Assembly (NCBI RefSeq): GCF_021608135.1
Contig: NZ_JAKIHL010000030.1
Span: 1 to 46,251, forward strand
DNA: 46,251 nucleotides
From: Microaerobacter geothermalis
Lineage (GTDB): Bacteria > Bacillota > Bacilli > DSM-22679
Direction: 5' to 3'
Part shown: positions 26,979 to 35,521 of the stretch, piece by piece
Layout of the letters: each line of letters starts with the position of its first letter
Position numbering within the stretch: the stretch's first letter is position 1
Program-made: the position numbers and the translations under genes
Notes under the pieces: model-generated
Database searches by the model: none
The model's input: the letters and a program-made list of their open reading frames with translations, nothing else
What the model was told of the DNA's origin: nothing

Positions 26979-27377
26979 TCACCCCCTTTTCTTTTGTTCT
27001 TCGACATAGCGTTTTACTGTTTCACTGGATACGTTTCCTGCTGTACTGACGAAGAAGGAACGTGTCCACAGACTTGGCAAATGAGCAAGATGCTTAAACT
27101 CCTGCCTTAATATTCGAGAAGTCACTCCTTTCACTTTTGCCATGATGTCTGATGGAGAATCGGTGGGAAGACAGTTCAGAAACAGATGGACATGATCTGG
27201 CATCACTTCCACGGCTACAATATGCCAGTCGTTCTCTTGACATATCTTTTCAAGTAGTTCCTTGAATCGAATTTCCACTTGTTTGACTAATACTTTTCTT
27301 CGATAACGTGGGCAGAAAACAAAATGATAGTTGATGAGAGATACGGTGGTAGCTGTACGTCTATATTCTTGTCCCAT
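26979..27377 (-). CDS. tnpA: TnpA Y1 (HUH) transposase of element 1
   Basis: 132 residues, the normal size for the family. The HUH motif is PDHVHLFLN, and the catalytic Tyr lies in the last helix (ETVKRYVEEQ). The N-terminal YHFVFCPRYRRKVL is typical of IS200/IS605 TnpA. It would catalyse single-strand peel-and-paste transposition. It looks intact and shares its strand and short spacing with tnpB. Confidence 0.93.
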   Translation of the reverse strand: MGQEYRRTATTVSLINYHFVFCPRYRRKVLVKQVEIRFKELLEKICQENDWHIVAVEVMPDHVHLFLNCLPTDSPSDIMAKVKGVTSRILRQEFKHLAHLPSLWTRSFFVSTAGNVSSETVKRYVEEQKKRG

Positions 27378-27605
27378 ATAATCATCGTATCAGTTTTATG
27401 ATTAAACTGCAACGAACTAACAAAAAGAAATACGCTCGTACACATGCTGAGTGTTTGTCCTGCCCATCCCATGAAGGGATGTTCGGGCAAAGCCGTCTTT
27501 CATCCCACGATTAAAACCGCGGGCTTTCAGTCGGCAATTACTGTAAACCCTGTTATTATCGGTAATAAGTAAAATCAACATGCTGCTTTTTCATTTGAAA
27601 TAGAG

Positions 27606-27611
27606 TATAAT
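27606..27611 (+). promoter_or_regulatory. -10 element (and nearby operator-like palindrome) upstream of the methyltransferase fragment
   Basis: TATAAT at 27606-27611, 38 bases before the ATG. A hairpin or operator-like palindrome TTATTA-TCGG-TAATAA lies at 27553-27568. No clear -35 box is seen. Confidence 0.4.
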
Positions 27612-27648
27612 GTAATAGATTTATATTTTCTATAGAGGTGTGAGAATT

Positions 27649-28449
27649 ATGATTTTCAGGAAGGGTGAACTTTTTTGCGGTCCCGGCGGTCTTGCATTAG
27701 GTGCGAAAATGGCCAGGGTTGTGGATATAAACGGCGTTGAATATAAGGTCGAACACGAATGGGCTAATGATATAGATGAATCTGCATGTCTTACATTCAT
27801 TCACAACATTTGTCCTGATCGACCAGAATCAGTAATCACCAAGGATGTTCGTGAGCTTGATATTGAAACGCTCGGAGAAATTGACGCTTTTACATTTGGA
27901 TTTCCTTGCAATGATTATAGTATTGTAGGTGAGAAAAAAGGGCTTAAAGGCAACTATGGACCCTTATATACATATGGGGTAAAAGTGCTAAGAAAATTTC
28001 AACCAAAATGGTTCATTGCAGAAAATGTGTCTGGTCTTCAAAGTGCAAATGATGGACAGGCATTCAATATGATTATGAGAGACTTAATGGAATCGGGGTA
28101 TAAAGTTACACCACATTTATATAAATTCGAGGATTATGGTATACCTCAAACTAGGCACAGAATTATCATTGTCGGAATCAGAGATGATATTAATATAGAA
28201 TTTAGGGTTCCTGCACCTACACACGGCGAAGGCAGATTGCCTTATAGAACGGCAGAAGAAGCATTGACAGAACCGCCTATTCCTAATGATGCACTGAATA
28301 ACGAATTAACACGGCATACTGCGAAAGTTATTGAACTCTTGAATCATATCCCCGCGGGTCAAAATGCTTGGTACGAAGAAATTCCAGAACATTTAACTTC
28401 CCTCCGAAAGAAGTCTCCCACTTCTAAACAAAGTGAAAGTGGGAGATGA
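27649..28449 (+). pseudogene. DNA (cytosine-5) methyltransferase, C-terminus removed by IS200/IS605 insertion
   Basis: The ATG at 27649 lies 8 bases after AGAGGTG. Motif I (FCGPGGLALG), the PC motif IV (GFPCNDYS, catalytic Cys near residue 86), ENV motif VI (AENVSGLQ) and motif VIII (PQTRHRI) are in order. After about residue 254 (LTSLR) the frame enters the left-end hairpin of element 2 and stops 18 codons later. Motifs IX-X and the rest of the target domain are missing, and no continuation is seen after element 2. The product is probably inactive, so the recognition specificity has been lost. Confidence 0.85.
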
Positions 28450-28524
28450 ATTTCGTTAGTTTATCCAAAAAAATTCTATGATGTGATATAATCAGTCGTA
28501 AAGATATAATAGGTGGTCATATCA

Positions 28525-28923
28525 ATGGGATTAGACAGTAATAACCATTCAGTGTTTTTATTATATTATCATCTTGTATTGGTTGTAAAATACCGCAGAA
28601 AAGTGATTGACGATGTCATATCTGACTATGCGAAAGATATGTTTATTCGATTGAGCGAAAATTACAATATTTCCTTAGTTGAATGGAATCATGATAATGA
28701 CCATGTGCATATTTTGTTCAAAGCACATCCGAATAGTGAATTATCAAAGTTTATCAATGCCTATAAAAGTGCAAGTTCTCGACTGATCAAAAAGAATTTT
28801 CCACAAGTAAAAAGAAAACTTTGGAAAGAGTATTTTTGGTCAAGAAGCTTTTGCTTACTTACAACAGGTGGTGCACCTATTGAAGTGATAAAGCAATATA
28901 TAGAAAGCCAAAGCATGAAGTGA
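28525..28923 (+). CDS. tnpA: TnpA Y1 (HUH) transposase of element 2
   Basis: 132 residues from the ATG at 28525; an in-frame GTG at 28513 overlaps the AGGTGG site. The HUH motif is NDHVHILF, and the catalytic Tyr lies in EVIKQYIESQ. It differs strongly from TnpA of element 1, so the two elements are separate arrivals and not copies. It ends 11 bases before tnpB. Confidence 0.92.
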   Translation: MGLDSNNHSVFLLYYHLVLVVKYRRKVIDDVISDYAKDMFIRLSENYNISLVEWNHDNDHVHILFKAHPNSELSKFINAYKSASSRLIKKNFPQVKRKLWKEYFWSRSFCLLTTGGAPIEVIKQYIESQSMK

Positions 28924-28934
28924 GGTGATTCGAT

Positions 28935-30047
28935 ATGGCAAACAAAGCATATAAGTTCCGTCTATACCCAACACAGAAACAAGAGCAACTTCTTGCGAAA
29001 ACTTTTGGTTGCGTTCGTTTCGTCTACAACAAAATGCTGGCTGAACGAAAGGAAATATATGAGAAGTTCAAGAATGACAAAGAAGCCTTGAAAAAGCAAA
29101 AATTCCCGACTCCTGCCAAGTACAAAAAGGAGTTTGCATGGCTCAAAGAAGTTGATAGCCTTGCGTTGGCAAACGCTCAACAGAATTTGCAGAAGGCATA
29201 TCAAAACTTCTTCTCCGGTCGTGCAGAATTTCCTAAGTTCAAAAGCCGTAAGGCGAGACAATCATACACAACCAACGTGGTCAACGGAAACATTATGATT
29301 TTAGACGGCTATATCAAATTACCAAAACTGAAACTTGTAAAGATAAAGCAACATCGAGAAATTCCATCATGTCATACCATTAAGTCTTGTACGGTTTCTC
29401 GAACAAAAACAGGAAAGTATTATGTTTCTATTCTTACTGAATATGAACATCAACCTATACAAAAAAAAGTACAAACTGTTGTTGGCTTAGATTTTTCCAT
29501 GAACGGTTTATTTGTCGATAGTGAAGAAGGTAAGACAGCCAATTACCCTCGATTCTATCGCCAAGCCTTAGAAAAATTAGCGAAGGAACAGCGGATTTTA
29601 TCACGCAGAAAGAAAGGTTCTAATCGTTGGCACAAACAGCGACTAAAATTGGCGAAACTACATGAAAGAATTGCGAACCAACGAAAAGACTTTCTTCATA
29701 AGGAATCGCATAAATTAGCAAAACGGTATGACTGCGTGGTTATCGAAGATCTCAACATGAAAGGAATGTCACAAGCCCTCAATTTCGGCAAGAGCGTTGC
29801 TGATAACGCATGGGGCATGTTTACGACACTTCTCCAGTACAAGTTAGAGGAACAAGGGAAAAAACTTATCAAAATAGATAAATGGTTTCCATCATCCAAA
29901 ACTTGTTCATGTTGTGGTCAAGTAAAGGAGTCTCTATCTCTTTCTGAGCGTACATTTCGTTGTGATTGTGGTTATGTGGCAGACCGTGATTGGAATGCTT
30001 CTATCAATATCAAAAACGAAGGCATAAGACAATTAGGGATTGCCTAA
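28935..30047 (+). CDS. tnpB: TnpB RNA-guided nuclease of element 2
   Basis: 370 residues, ATG after GTGAGGTGATTCGAT. The RuvC motifs are VVGLDFSMNGLFVD, VVIEDLNMKGM and ADRDWNASINI, with a zinc ribbon (CSCCGQ ... CDCGY) between the last two. The N-terminal helical domain starts KAYKFRLYPTQKQ, classic for TnpB. All catalytic residues are present. Its guide RNA would come from the 3' end of the gene through the right-end hairpin near 30153. Confidence 0.92.
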   Translation: MANKAYKFRLYPTQKQEQLLAKTFGCVRFVYNKMLAERKEIYEKFKNDKEALKKQKFPTPAKYKKEFAWLKEVDSLALANAQQNLQKAYQNFFSGRAEFPKFKSRKARQSYTTNVVNGNIMILDGYIKLPKLKLVKIKQHREIPSCHTIKSCTVSRTKTGKYYVSILTEYEHQPIQKKVQTVVGLDFSMNGLFVDSEEGKTANYPRFYRQALEKLAKEQRILSRRKKGSNRWHKQRLKLAKLHERIANQRKDFLHKESHKLAKRYDCVVIEDLNMKGMSQALNFGKSVADNAWGMFTTLLQYKLEEQGKKLIKIDKWFPSSKTCSCCGQVKESLSLSERTFRCDCGYVADRDWNASINIKNEGIRQLGIA

Positions 30048-30181
30048 AGAAACAAGAACCGTGGGGCACACGGGGATCGCTCGGTCAACTTCCCTTCGCT
30101 AGAAGGGATTACCCGAGAAGCCCCCACCTCTAAGCGTTAGCATAGGTGGTGGGAGTATGTCACTACAACCACCGTATAAAC

Positions 30182-30232
30182 GGAGTTGAAAGAATAGGGA
30201 TAACCCCTCTTCCTTTCAGCTCCTTTTTTTAT
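30182..30232 (+). terminator. Intrinsic terminator downstream of element 2
   Basis: GGAGTTGAAAG (30182-30192) pairs with CTTTCAGCTCC (30213-30223; one mismatch) around an inner GGGATAACCCC, followed by seven T residues. It probably ended the operon that existed before the insertions. Confidence 0.8.
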
Positions 30233-30260
30233 TTTTATCAAAACATGAAAGGAGAAAATT

Positions 30261-30461
30261 ATGACTCAATTGATTGAACCATTACAAAAAATCGTGGAGG
30301 TGACAGCGAGCGAAGAGATTGAAAGAGAACTTCTTCAATATCCGGTTGAAATTCAGCAAGAATTATTGGAACTGGTAAAAGAACTGATGAGAGATGAAGT
30401 GATTTTTGTACTGATGATGTACAAACATTGGAACTACAGAGGGGAGGAGATTTTGATGTGA
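30261..30461 (+). CDS. Hypothetical acidic helical protein (66 residues)
   Basis: ATG after AAAGGAGAAAATT. The sequence is rich in Glu and Leu and predicted helical (EIQQELLELVKELMRDE). Its stop overlaps the start of the next gene (GTG at 30458, TGA at 30459), implying translational coupling. I do not recognise a family. As the first gene of the transfer cluster it may be a small regulator or adaptor. Confidence 0.6.
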   Translation: MTQLIEPLQKIVEVTASEEIERELLQYPVEIQQELLELVKELMRDEVIFVLMMYKHWNYRGEEILM

Positions 30462-30916
30462 AAATCTTCAGCTTTTTAACTTGGGTAGGGATATTTACCG
30501 GTTGGATACTCTTTTTAGCTGGATCTGGCAACGTTCCTTATTGGCTCCCGATTGGTTTAGCAGTCCTGACTTTTCTTCTGTTTTCAGCCCAAATCAGCAT
30601 AAAGAAAGCCTCTGGAACAAGTTTTCTTTTATCCAGCCTCATGTCACTTAACTGGGCATTTGGAAAATGGGTTTACCATACTTGGGAAACCGTAACATGG
30701 ATGAATCCGCTTTTAGTAACCCGGATTGTGTCTGTCATAACATTAATCCTTATACTTTATGCGGTATTTATCTACCATCGAATCTATCTTTCCATGAGCA
30801 GAAAAACCCAGAAAAAAGAAAAGCAGAGAACATCCCATTTATCATTTTTAAAACGACTGTTTAAAAGACGGGACAATGAAATAACTTTTGTCCTCGGTAA
30901 TCAAAAAGAGGAATAG
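30458..30916 (+). CDS. Multi-spanning membrane protein, possible membrane half of a split coupling protein
   Basis: 152 residues from a GTG at 30458, 8 bases after GGGGAGGAG. Two N-terminal helices (FLTWVGIFTGWILFLAGSG, then WLPIGLAVLTFLLFSAQ) and one central helix (IVSVITLILILYAVFIY) precede a basic cytoplasmic tail. The next gene encodes a VirD4/TraG-like ATPase that lacks its usual N-terminal membrane anchor, so this protein could supply that anchor as a separate chain. That is inference from order and topology. Confidence 0.6.
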   Translation: MKIFSFLTWVGIFTGWILFLAGSGNVPYWLPIGLAVLTFLLFSAQISIKKASGTSFLLSSLMSLNWAFGKWVYHTWETVTWMNPLLVTRIVSVITLILILYAVFIYHRIYLSMSRKTQKKEKQRTSHLSFLKRLFKRRDNEITFVLGNQKEE

Positions 30917-30927
30917 GGGGTGATCTA

Positions 30928-32547
30928 TTGCCACTTCTTCAATGGGGAGGGCGTGATGCCTTTACACACATGTTGGTAGCAGGGCCAAGCCGCTGCGGAA
31001 AAACAGCCACGGTATTAAAGCCAATCATTTATCAGATTCTCCTTCAAAAGCGTGCTGGAAAGAAAGTAGGTTTATCTCTCATAGAGCCAAAAGGAGACGT
31101 TGCCTTTATGGTTCGTGAGATGTGCGAAGCCATGGAAATTGACTATATCCACGTTGACCCGGCTGTTAATCGGTCCTATGCCGATGAATCAGGTTACTCA
31201 GCATACCGAAGCCATGTGTTTAATCCCATGCAGGGCGATACAGAAATGGTGGCAGAAGCGACAGTGGCTGTCCTAAAATCACTCTTTGGTAAACAGGAAG
31301 CCTTTTTCGCCACGGTCCAGGAGCTTTCCTCCCGCAACGTAACCAAGTTGTTGAAAGAACTTCAAGGGGATCGGCTCGATCTGATGGAAGTCCTGCAAAC
31401 CTTACGGGACCCGGTGATACTGGAGAAAAAAGTTAAAGAATTAAAACAAAGAGACGGTGAAACGGATTTAGTCCAATTTTTTGAAGCAGAATTGCTTGGC
31501 ACACTGAAAGACAAGTATAGACAATTCGTCATCGGATTAAGGGCACAGCTTGAAAACCTGACGAGTAATCAAAACTTAAAAAGGGTGATCACCGGAAATT
31601 CCAGTATAAATATTGATCGACATCTTGAAAAAGGGGGGGTGCTCGCGGTGAACACAGCCCTTGGGGAGCTAGGAACATCAGGAGATGCGTTTGGACAATT
31701 CGTAGCCATGCACCTGCAATCAGGGACATTCCGTAGGAGAGGAACAGAACGCACGCGCGTACCACATTTCATGATTGAGGATGAATATTCCAGGTACATC
31801 AACCCGGACATCGAGCGTTTTCTAACGATGGCTGCCGAATACAAAGTGGCTGGTATATTTGCCATCCAGTCACTGGGCCAGCTTGAAGTGGAGAGCGGGA
31901 AAATAAGTGCAAAAGCGATGAAACAAACCATTATAACATCATGTCAAAATTTGATTGCATTCGGAGGTTACAAAGGTTCAGAGGCAAAAGAAATCGCTGA
32001 TCTGTTTGGAAAAGAGCCGGTGATCGAAAGGGACAACATTTATGAAGGCAGCCTGATTCCTCATATAATACCCAAAACATACAAAGACGTGGAAAAAGAA
32101 AGGTATCGCATTCACCCTGCAATGCTCATGAACGGGATGCCTGAATTCCACTTTGTCCATCAGCTTCGTTGTAACGGCGTGCTTCAAAAACCCGGAATAG
32201 CACGGGGAAATTTTGTTCCAAGGGACTGGAAAGACAGACTCGTAAATGATAAAAGAAAGATCTTTGATCTAAAAGTGGTCATTAAACCTGTAACCCATAT
32301 TAAAACAAAGTTACAGAAGAAGAAGGCCGAGAAAATATTTGCAGTCAACCCGTTTGAAGAAACAGCGGTAGATGACGGAGTTCAACAATCCGTTAGTTAT
32401 CCACAAAACACAATTGAAACTGTGGATAATGTAAATACTTCTTTGCCTTTCAAATTGATTGTAAGTAAGCCGGAAGTATTGTCGGAAAAGAGAGGTTCAC
32501 ATCAAGTTAATTCAAAAGAAAGATTATCGGATGACTTTTGGAATTAG
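30928..32547 (+). CDS. VirD4/TraG-like type IV coupling ATPase without membrane anchor
   Basis: 539 residues from a TTG start after AGGGGGTGAT. Walker A GPSRCGKTATV lies only ~19 residues from the N terminus. A Walker B-like FMIEDEYSRYI is near residue 281, followed by AIQSLGQLE, the conserved glutamine motif of TraG/VirD4 ATPases. The last ~90 residues look disordered. Classical coupling proteins have two N-terminal membrane helices; here they are absent but present in the upstream gene. It would recruit a relaxase-DNA complex or protein substrate to a secretion channel. No VirB4 is visible in the window. Confidence 0.8.
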   Translation: MPLLQWGGRDAFTHMLVAGPSRCGKTATVLKPIIYQILLQKRAGKKVGLSLIEPKGDVAFMVREMCEAMEIDYIHVDPAVNRSYADESGYSAYRSHVFNPMQGDTEMVAEATVAVLKSLFGKQEAFFATVQELSSRNVTKLLKELQGDRLDLMEVLQTLRDPVILEKKVKELKQRDGETDLVQFFEAELLGTLKDKYRQFVIGLRAQLENLTSNQNLKRVITGNSSINIDRHLEKGGVLAVNTALGELGTSGDAFGQFVAMHLQSGTFRRRGTERTRVPHFMIEDEYSRYINPDIERFLTMAAEYKVAGIFAIQSLGQLEVESGKISAKAMKQTIITSCQNLIAFGGYKGSEAKEIADLFGKEPVIERDNIYEGSLIPHIIPKTYKDVEKERYRIHPAMLMNGMPEFHFVHQLRCNGVLQKPGIARGNFVPRDWKDRLVNDKRKIFDLKVVIKPVTHIKTKLQKKKAEKIFAVNPFEETAVDDGVQQSVSYPQNTIETVDNVNTSLPFKLIVSKPEVLSEKRGSHQVNSKERLSDDFWN

Positions 32548-32575
32548 AAAAACTAAAAAAGAGAGGGGATTATAA

Positions 32576-33394
32576 ATGTCTGATCAAATGCTCCAAATTT
32601 TAATCGAAGGTTTTCAGGATGAAAAATTGGAGGAGAATAAATATGATGAACACTGGCAAAAGATATACAGTGCGTATCAAAACAATTCTATTTTACAGGC
32701 TCACCTTGTCGGAATTGAAACAAAGTTAAATAAACCTTGCGGCGTTGTTCAAATAGGTCATATTCGGGGATACATACCCCTTGAATATTCAGGAGCAGAT
32801 AATATTCAAGAGCTCCGAAAACTAACCGGTGAGTTGGTTGCTTTTAAGATCATCAATTATGACCGGGACGGTGAGGTATTTACCGCTTCCCGTACAGCAG
32901 CCCTTGAACATATGGCAAACGTAACATGGAAACGAATCAAAGAAGGCCAAACGATCATTGCCGTTGCTCGTGAGGTGGATTTTTCAGAAGTGAAGGCGGA
33001 TATCGGGGGTATTCAAGTAAAGATTCCAATAAATGAGATCGACTACGGCTGGATTGATGATTTGACCGAAAAAGTAAAGCCGGGTGATCATCTAAGAGTA
33101 AAAGTGTTGGAAGTAAACGAACAAGAAAAAAAAGTGAAAGTGAGTGCGAAAGCAACAAAGAAAAATCCTTGGCCGGATTGCACCAGAAGGTATCATGTCC
33201 ACAGTGAGTACGTAGGAAAAATTTCAGGTGTAGAGGAATACGGCAATTTTGTGAATCTGGAACCGGGAGTAGATGCACTTGCGCCTCATCTCCGTTGGGA
33301 GAAGTTTAAAAAAGGGGATCGGGTACTGGTACGAATATTAAAAATTGATGTAAAAAAAGAGCAGATACGAGTCAGGATTGTCAAAAAAGTGTAA
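32576..33394 (+). CDS. S1-domain RNA-binding-type protein
   Basis: 272 residues, ATG after GAGAGGGG. Three S1/OB-fold repeats are suggested: GIETKLNKPCGVVQIGHIRGYIP (residues about 45-105), EVDFSEVKADIGGIQVKIPI (about 125-185) and a canonical C-terminal one (GKISGVEEYGNFVNL, then KKGDRVLVRILKID). The layout resembles a short RpsA-like protein. It may bind RNA or single-stranded DNA in the transfer cluster. Its substrate is unknown. Confidence 0.75.
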   Translation: MSDQMLQILIEGFQDEKLEENKYDEHWQKIYSAYQNNSILQAHLVGIETKLNKPCGVVQIGHIRGYIPLEYSGADNIQELRKLTGELVAFKIINYDRDGEVFTASRTAALEHMANVTWKRIKEGQTIIAVAREVDFSEVKADIGGIQVKIPINEIDYGWIDDLTEKVKPGDHLRVKVLEVNEQEKKVKVSAKATKKNPWPDCTRRYHVHSEYVGKISGVEEYGNFVNLEPGVDALAPHLRWEKFKKGDRVLVRILKIDVKKEQIRVRIVKKV

Positions 33395-33409
33395 GGGGCT
33401 GAAGAAGTG

Positions 33410-34138
33410 ATGCAGAATAGAGCAAGCCCGTTTTCCCTTTGCCATGACTGGTCCGTCAAATGGACAAATATTCAACCAATCAAACAACAGAATGGAATAT
33501 TATGGAGTAGTCAGTACGATGAAAAAGTTTTAAAAGCATTGGCATATATCGGGGTGATCGGCGGCGTGCAGATCACCCGACTTTTTTTAAATAGCGATAA
33601 GAAGCGGCTTGGGAAAATGGTCGATACAGGGAAATTAGTCCGGCATGTGATAAAAAGAGGGAATATGGAGATCCCTATATACACCCCGGGCATAAACGGG
33701 GCAAGAATCCTGAAACAAATGGGAATCAAATATAGAGTAAATTCCTGGTTAACGTATGATGTGAATTCGATTTTGAAAAAGCTTTTGTTTTTTCAGCTGT
33801 ACGGTAAGTTTTCTGAACAAGGGGAAGTATCTGTTCTTCCAGCTCCAGCCCCTTATACAGGAATTATCGAGCGAAACGGAAGTCAATATTATATCGGCAT
33901 TATTCGGGGGAACACACAAGAATTTGAACAATATTTCAAATGGGAAAAGCTGACCGAAAGAATCATACTGGTTACCGAATCGTTAAGGCAGTTAGCACCT
34001 TTGAACGAGTATTTGAAGGAACTTAAAATCAGAGTGACGACAGATGAGGATTTGAAATTTGATTTTGAGCATTTGTTTTATAAATGGGATGGGGAGTGGG
34101 TTAAAGAGAGAAAGGCGGAAGAGTTACTTCGGGTTTGA
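33410..34138 (+). CDS. Second replication-relaxation-like winged-helix protein
   Basis: 242 residues from ATG 33410 (or GTG 33407), 12 bases after AAGGGG. The N-terminal winged helix (YDEKVLKALAYIGVIGG, VQITRLFL) and the wing (IPIYTPGINGARILKQ) mirror the 321-residue protein at 24761, but the body is shorter and diverged. It ends the transfer-type cluster. The two paralogues may act at different sites or stages. The role is inferred from fold and context. Confidence 0.6.
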   Translation: MQNRASPFSLCHDWSVKWTNIQPIKQQNGILWSSQYDEKVLKALAYIGVIGGVQITRLFLNSDKKRLGKMVDTGKLVRHVIKRGNMEIPIYTPGINGARILKQMGIKYRVNSWLTYDVNSILKKLLFFQLYGKFSEQGEVSVLPAPAPYTGIIERNGSQYYIGIIRGNTQEFEQYFKWEKLTERIILVTESLRQLAPLNEYLKELKIRVTTDEDLKFDFEHLFYKWDGEWVKERKAEELLRV

Positions 34139-34250
34139 AGCTCTCCTGATAATGTCGGTATTTGTCGAAAGATTGATAAAGGATTTCTCTTGTTTATGAA
34201 GAAAAAGTGAGAATTGAATATACAGATCAAATCCTCTGGAGGTATTCAGG

Positions 34251-35231
34251 ATGAAAACGAAAGTATTGGTAATAACCTTGGTACTCTTCTTAGCCGTTTC
34301 TTCTATAGCCAGTGCAATAACATTTAAAGACTTAAATAATCATTGGGCCCGGGCCACGGTGGAGTGGGCTACCGAAAATACCATTACTGAGGGCTACCCC
34401 GACAAAACCTTTAAGCCCGACAAAACCGTTTCTGAGGCAGAATTTTTGGCTATGCTGATTCGGGCATTCAAGCCAAAGGATCTCACAGAAACAAAAATCA
34501 AGCATTGGGCAGATGGCTATTACATTTTTGCCACCGCCTACAACTACCCAGTAGAGGGAGCATTTTCAATAGACAAACGAAATTGGCCTATTAGCCGTAC
34601 AAGGGTAGCAGAATTGGTTTCTGGAACCCAGGGTGTGAATTACAGCGGCGACTATGCTATCCAATATCTACTCGGCAAGGGGCTGGCAAAGGGAAAGAAT
34701 CCAAACGAGATCAGCATTGAAAGCTATGATGGCGAAGGAACCCTAACAAGAGCCGAAGCGGTACAGTTTATCAAGAACCTGAAAGATAAGGGAATCCAGG
34801 AGTTAAAAGTACGCCCGTTTTTGCCAAGCGATCCGGTTGATTTACCGCCATTACCCAAGACGGATGAGCAAACGAAGCTAGAGAATGTGAAAGAGGTTTT
34901 GGTTGAACGTTTGAAAGGGACAGATAACGAGATTTGGATAAATGGGGATGCTGTAGTAGCTACAGGAGTTGCAGCGATAGAATTTGCTGATCCAACAGAT
35001 CCTGAGCAAAATAACTTGATTGACATTTTCAAAGCCAATACAGAAAATGGTCGCCTAGTGGCAACCGAAATGATAAATGCGGCAGGAGTACCGGTTGATT
35101 CAAACTTTCCTTCTCTTATCAAACAAGTCTATGAAACGAGAGAAACTATCACTTTAGTTATTGATGGAGTCAATATCCGCATCGTAGCAAATGAATTCAA
35201 TCTAAATGCAGTACACATTTACTTTAAATAA
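34251..35231 (+). CDS. Secreted S-layer-homology (SLH) protein
   Basis: 326 residues, ATG after CTGGAGG. The signal peptide is residues 1-22 (LVLFLAVSSIASA). Three SLH repeats follow: FKDLNNHWARATVEWA with GYPDKTFKPDKTVSEAEF, then HWADGYYIFATAYNYPVEGAF, then YAIQYLLGKGLAKGKNPNEI with LTRAEAVQFI. These bind pyruvylated cell-wall polymers. The C-terminal ~130 residues are unrecognised. It probably anchors to the cell wall next to other exported proteins. Confidence 0.85.
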   Translation: MKTKVLVITLVLFLAVSSIASAITFKDLNNHWARATVEWATENTITEGYPDKTFKPDKTVSEAEFLAMLIRAFKPKDLTETKIKHWADGYYIFATAYNYPVEGAFSIDKRNWPISRTRVAELVSGTQGVNYSGDYAIQYLLGKGLAKGKNPNEISIESYDGEGTLTRAEAVQFIKNLKDKGIQELKVRPFLPSDPVDLPPLPKTDEQTKLENVKEVLVERLKGTDNEIWINGDAVVATGVAAIEFADPTDPEQNNLIDIFKANTENGRLVATEMINAAGVPVDSNFPSLIKQVYETRETITLVIDGVNIRIVANEFNLNAVHIYFK

Positions 35232-35245
35232 AGGGGGTAGGAGAA

Positions 35246-35521
35246 GTGAAGAAATCAATTATCGTAGCGTTAATTCTAGTTTTTCTAATCTCAAATGTCG
35301 CTTTTGCCCTTGGAGATCCGGCAACATGGACAGATGAAGAGATCAAACAGTATCTAACCGAAAAGGGCATTTCTCTTACTACTGCCGATGGTAAATACGA
35401 AGTCAACTATGATCTCGTAAGACAACGCCAAATTCTCGTTTATGGAAGGCCTGAAAATGTGCCAAACAATGACTACAGATCAGGGGAATACCGCTATTTA
35501 GTTTCTCCTGAAAAAGTCTGA
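35246..35521 (+). pseudogene. Small secreted-protein gene interrupted by an insertion sequence
   Basis: GTG start after GGGGGTAGGAGAA, 14 bases after the SLH gene. Signal peptide SIIVALILVFLISNVAFA. Codons 84-85 (TAT TTA) coincide with the 6-bp target duplication of the insertion sequence, after which six foreign codons and a stop follow. Joining 35246-35500 to 37133 restores the frame as EYRYLGYTQSGTP and runs 21 more codons to a stop at 37198, giving 106 residues. The YRYLGY tail is the expected continuation, so the gene was broken by the insertion. Function unknown. Confidence 0.75.

Larger units (their letters stand above)
25765..27530 (-). mobile_element. IS200/IS605-family element with TnpA and TnpB (element 1)
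   Basis: The right end carries the typical terminal hairpin CGGCTAAAGCCG (25778-25789) beside CCCAC. The left end carries CCCACGATTAAAACCGCGGG (27506-27525) and a subterminal hairpin GCCCATCCC/GGGATGTTCGGGC near 27460-27490. Both genes are on the minus strand. Boundaries are estimated to within ~10 bases because these elements make no target duplication. Confidence 0.85.
28405..30160 (+). mobile_element. IS200/IS605-family element with TnpA and TnpB (element 2)
   Basis: The left-end hairpin is CTCCCACTT/AAGTGGGAG (28415-28445). The right-end hairpin CCCACCT/AGGTGGTGGG lies at about 30123-30153. Both genes are on the plus strand, opposite to element 1. It interrupts the methyltransferase gene. 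Ends are estimated. Confidence 0.85.

Noticed and set aside
10295-34138. Search for a classical relaxase (HUH or MOB type) and VirB4 in the transfer-type region
   Set aside because: HUH motifs are found only in the two small TnpA proteins; no VirB4-sized ATPase apart from TadA and the VirD4-like protein was seen.
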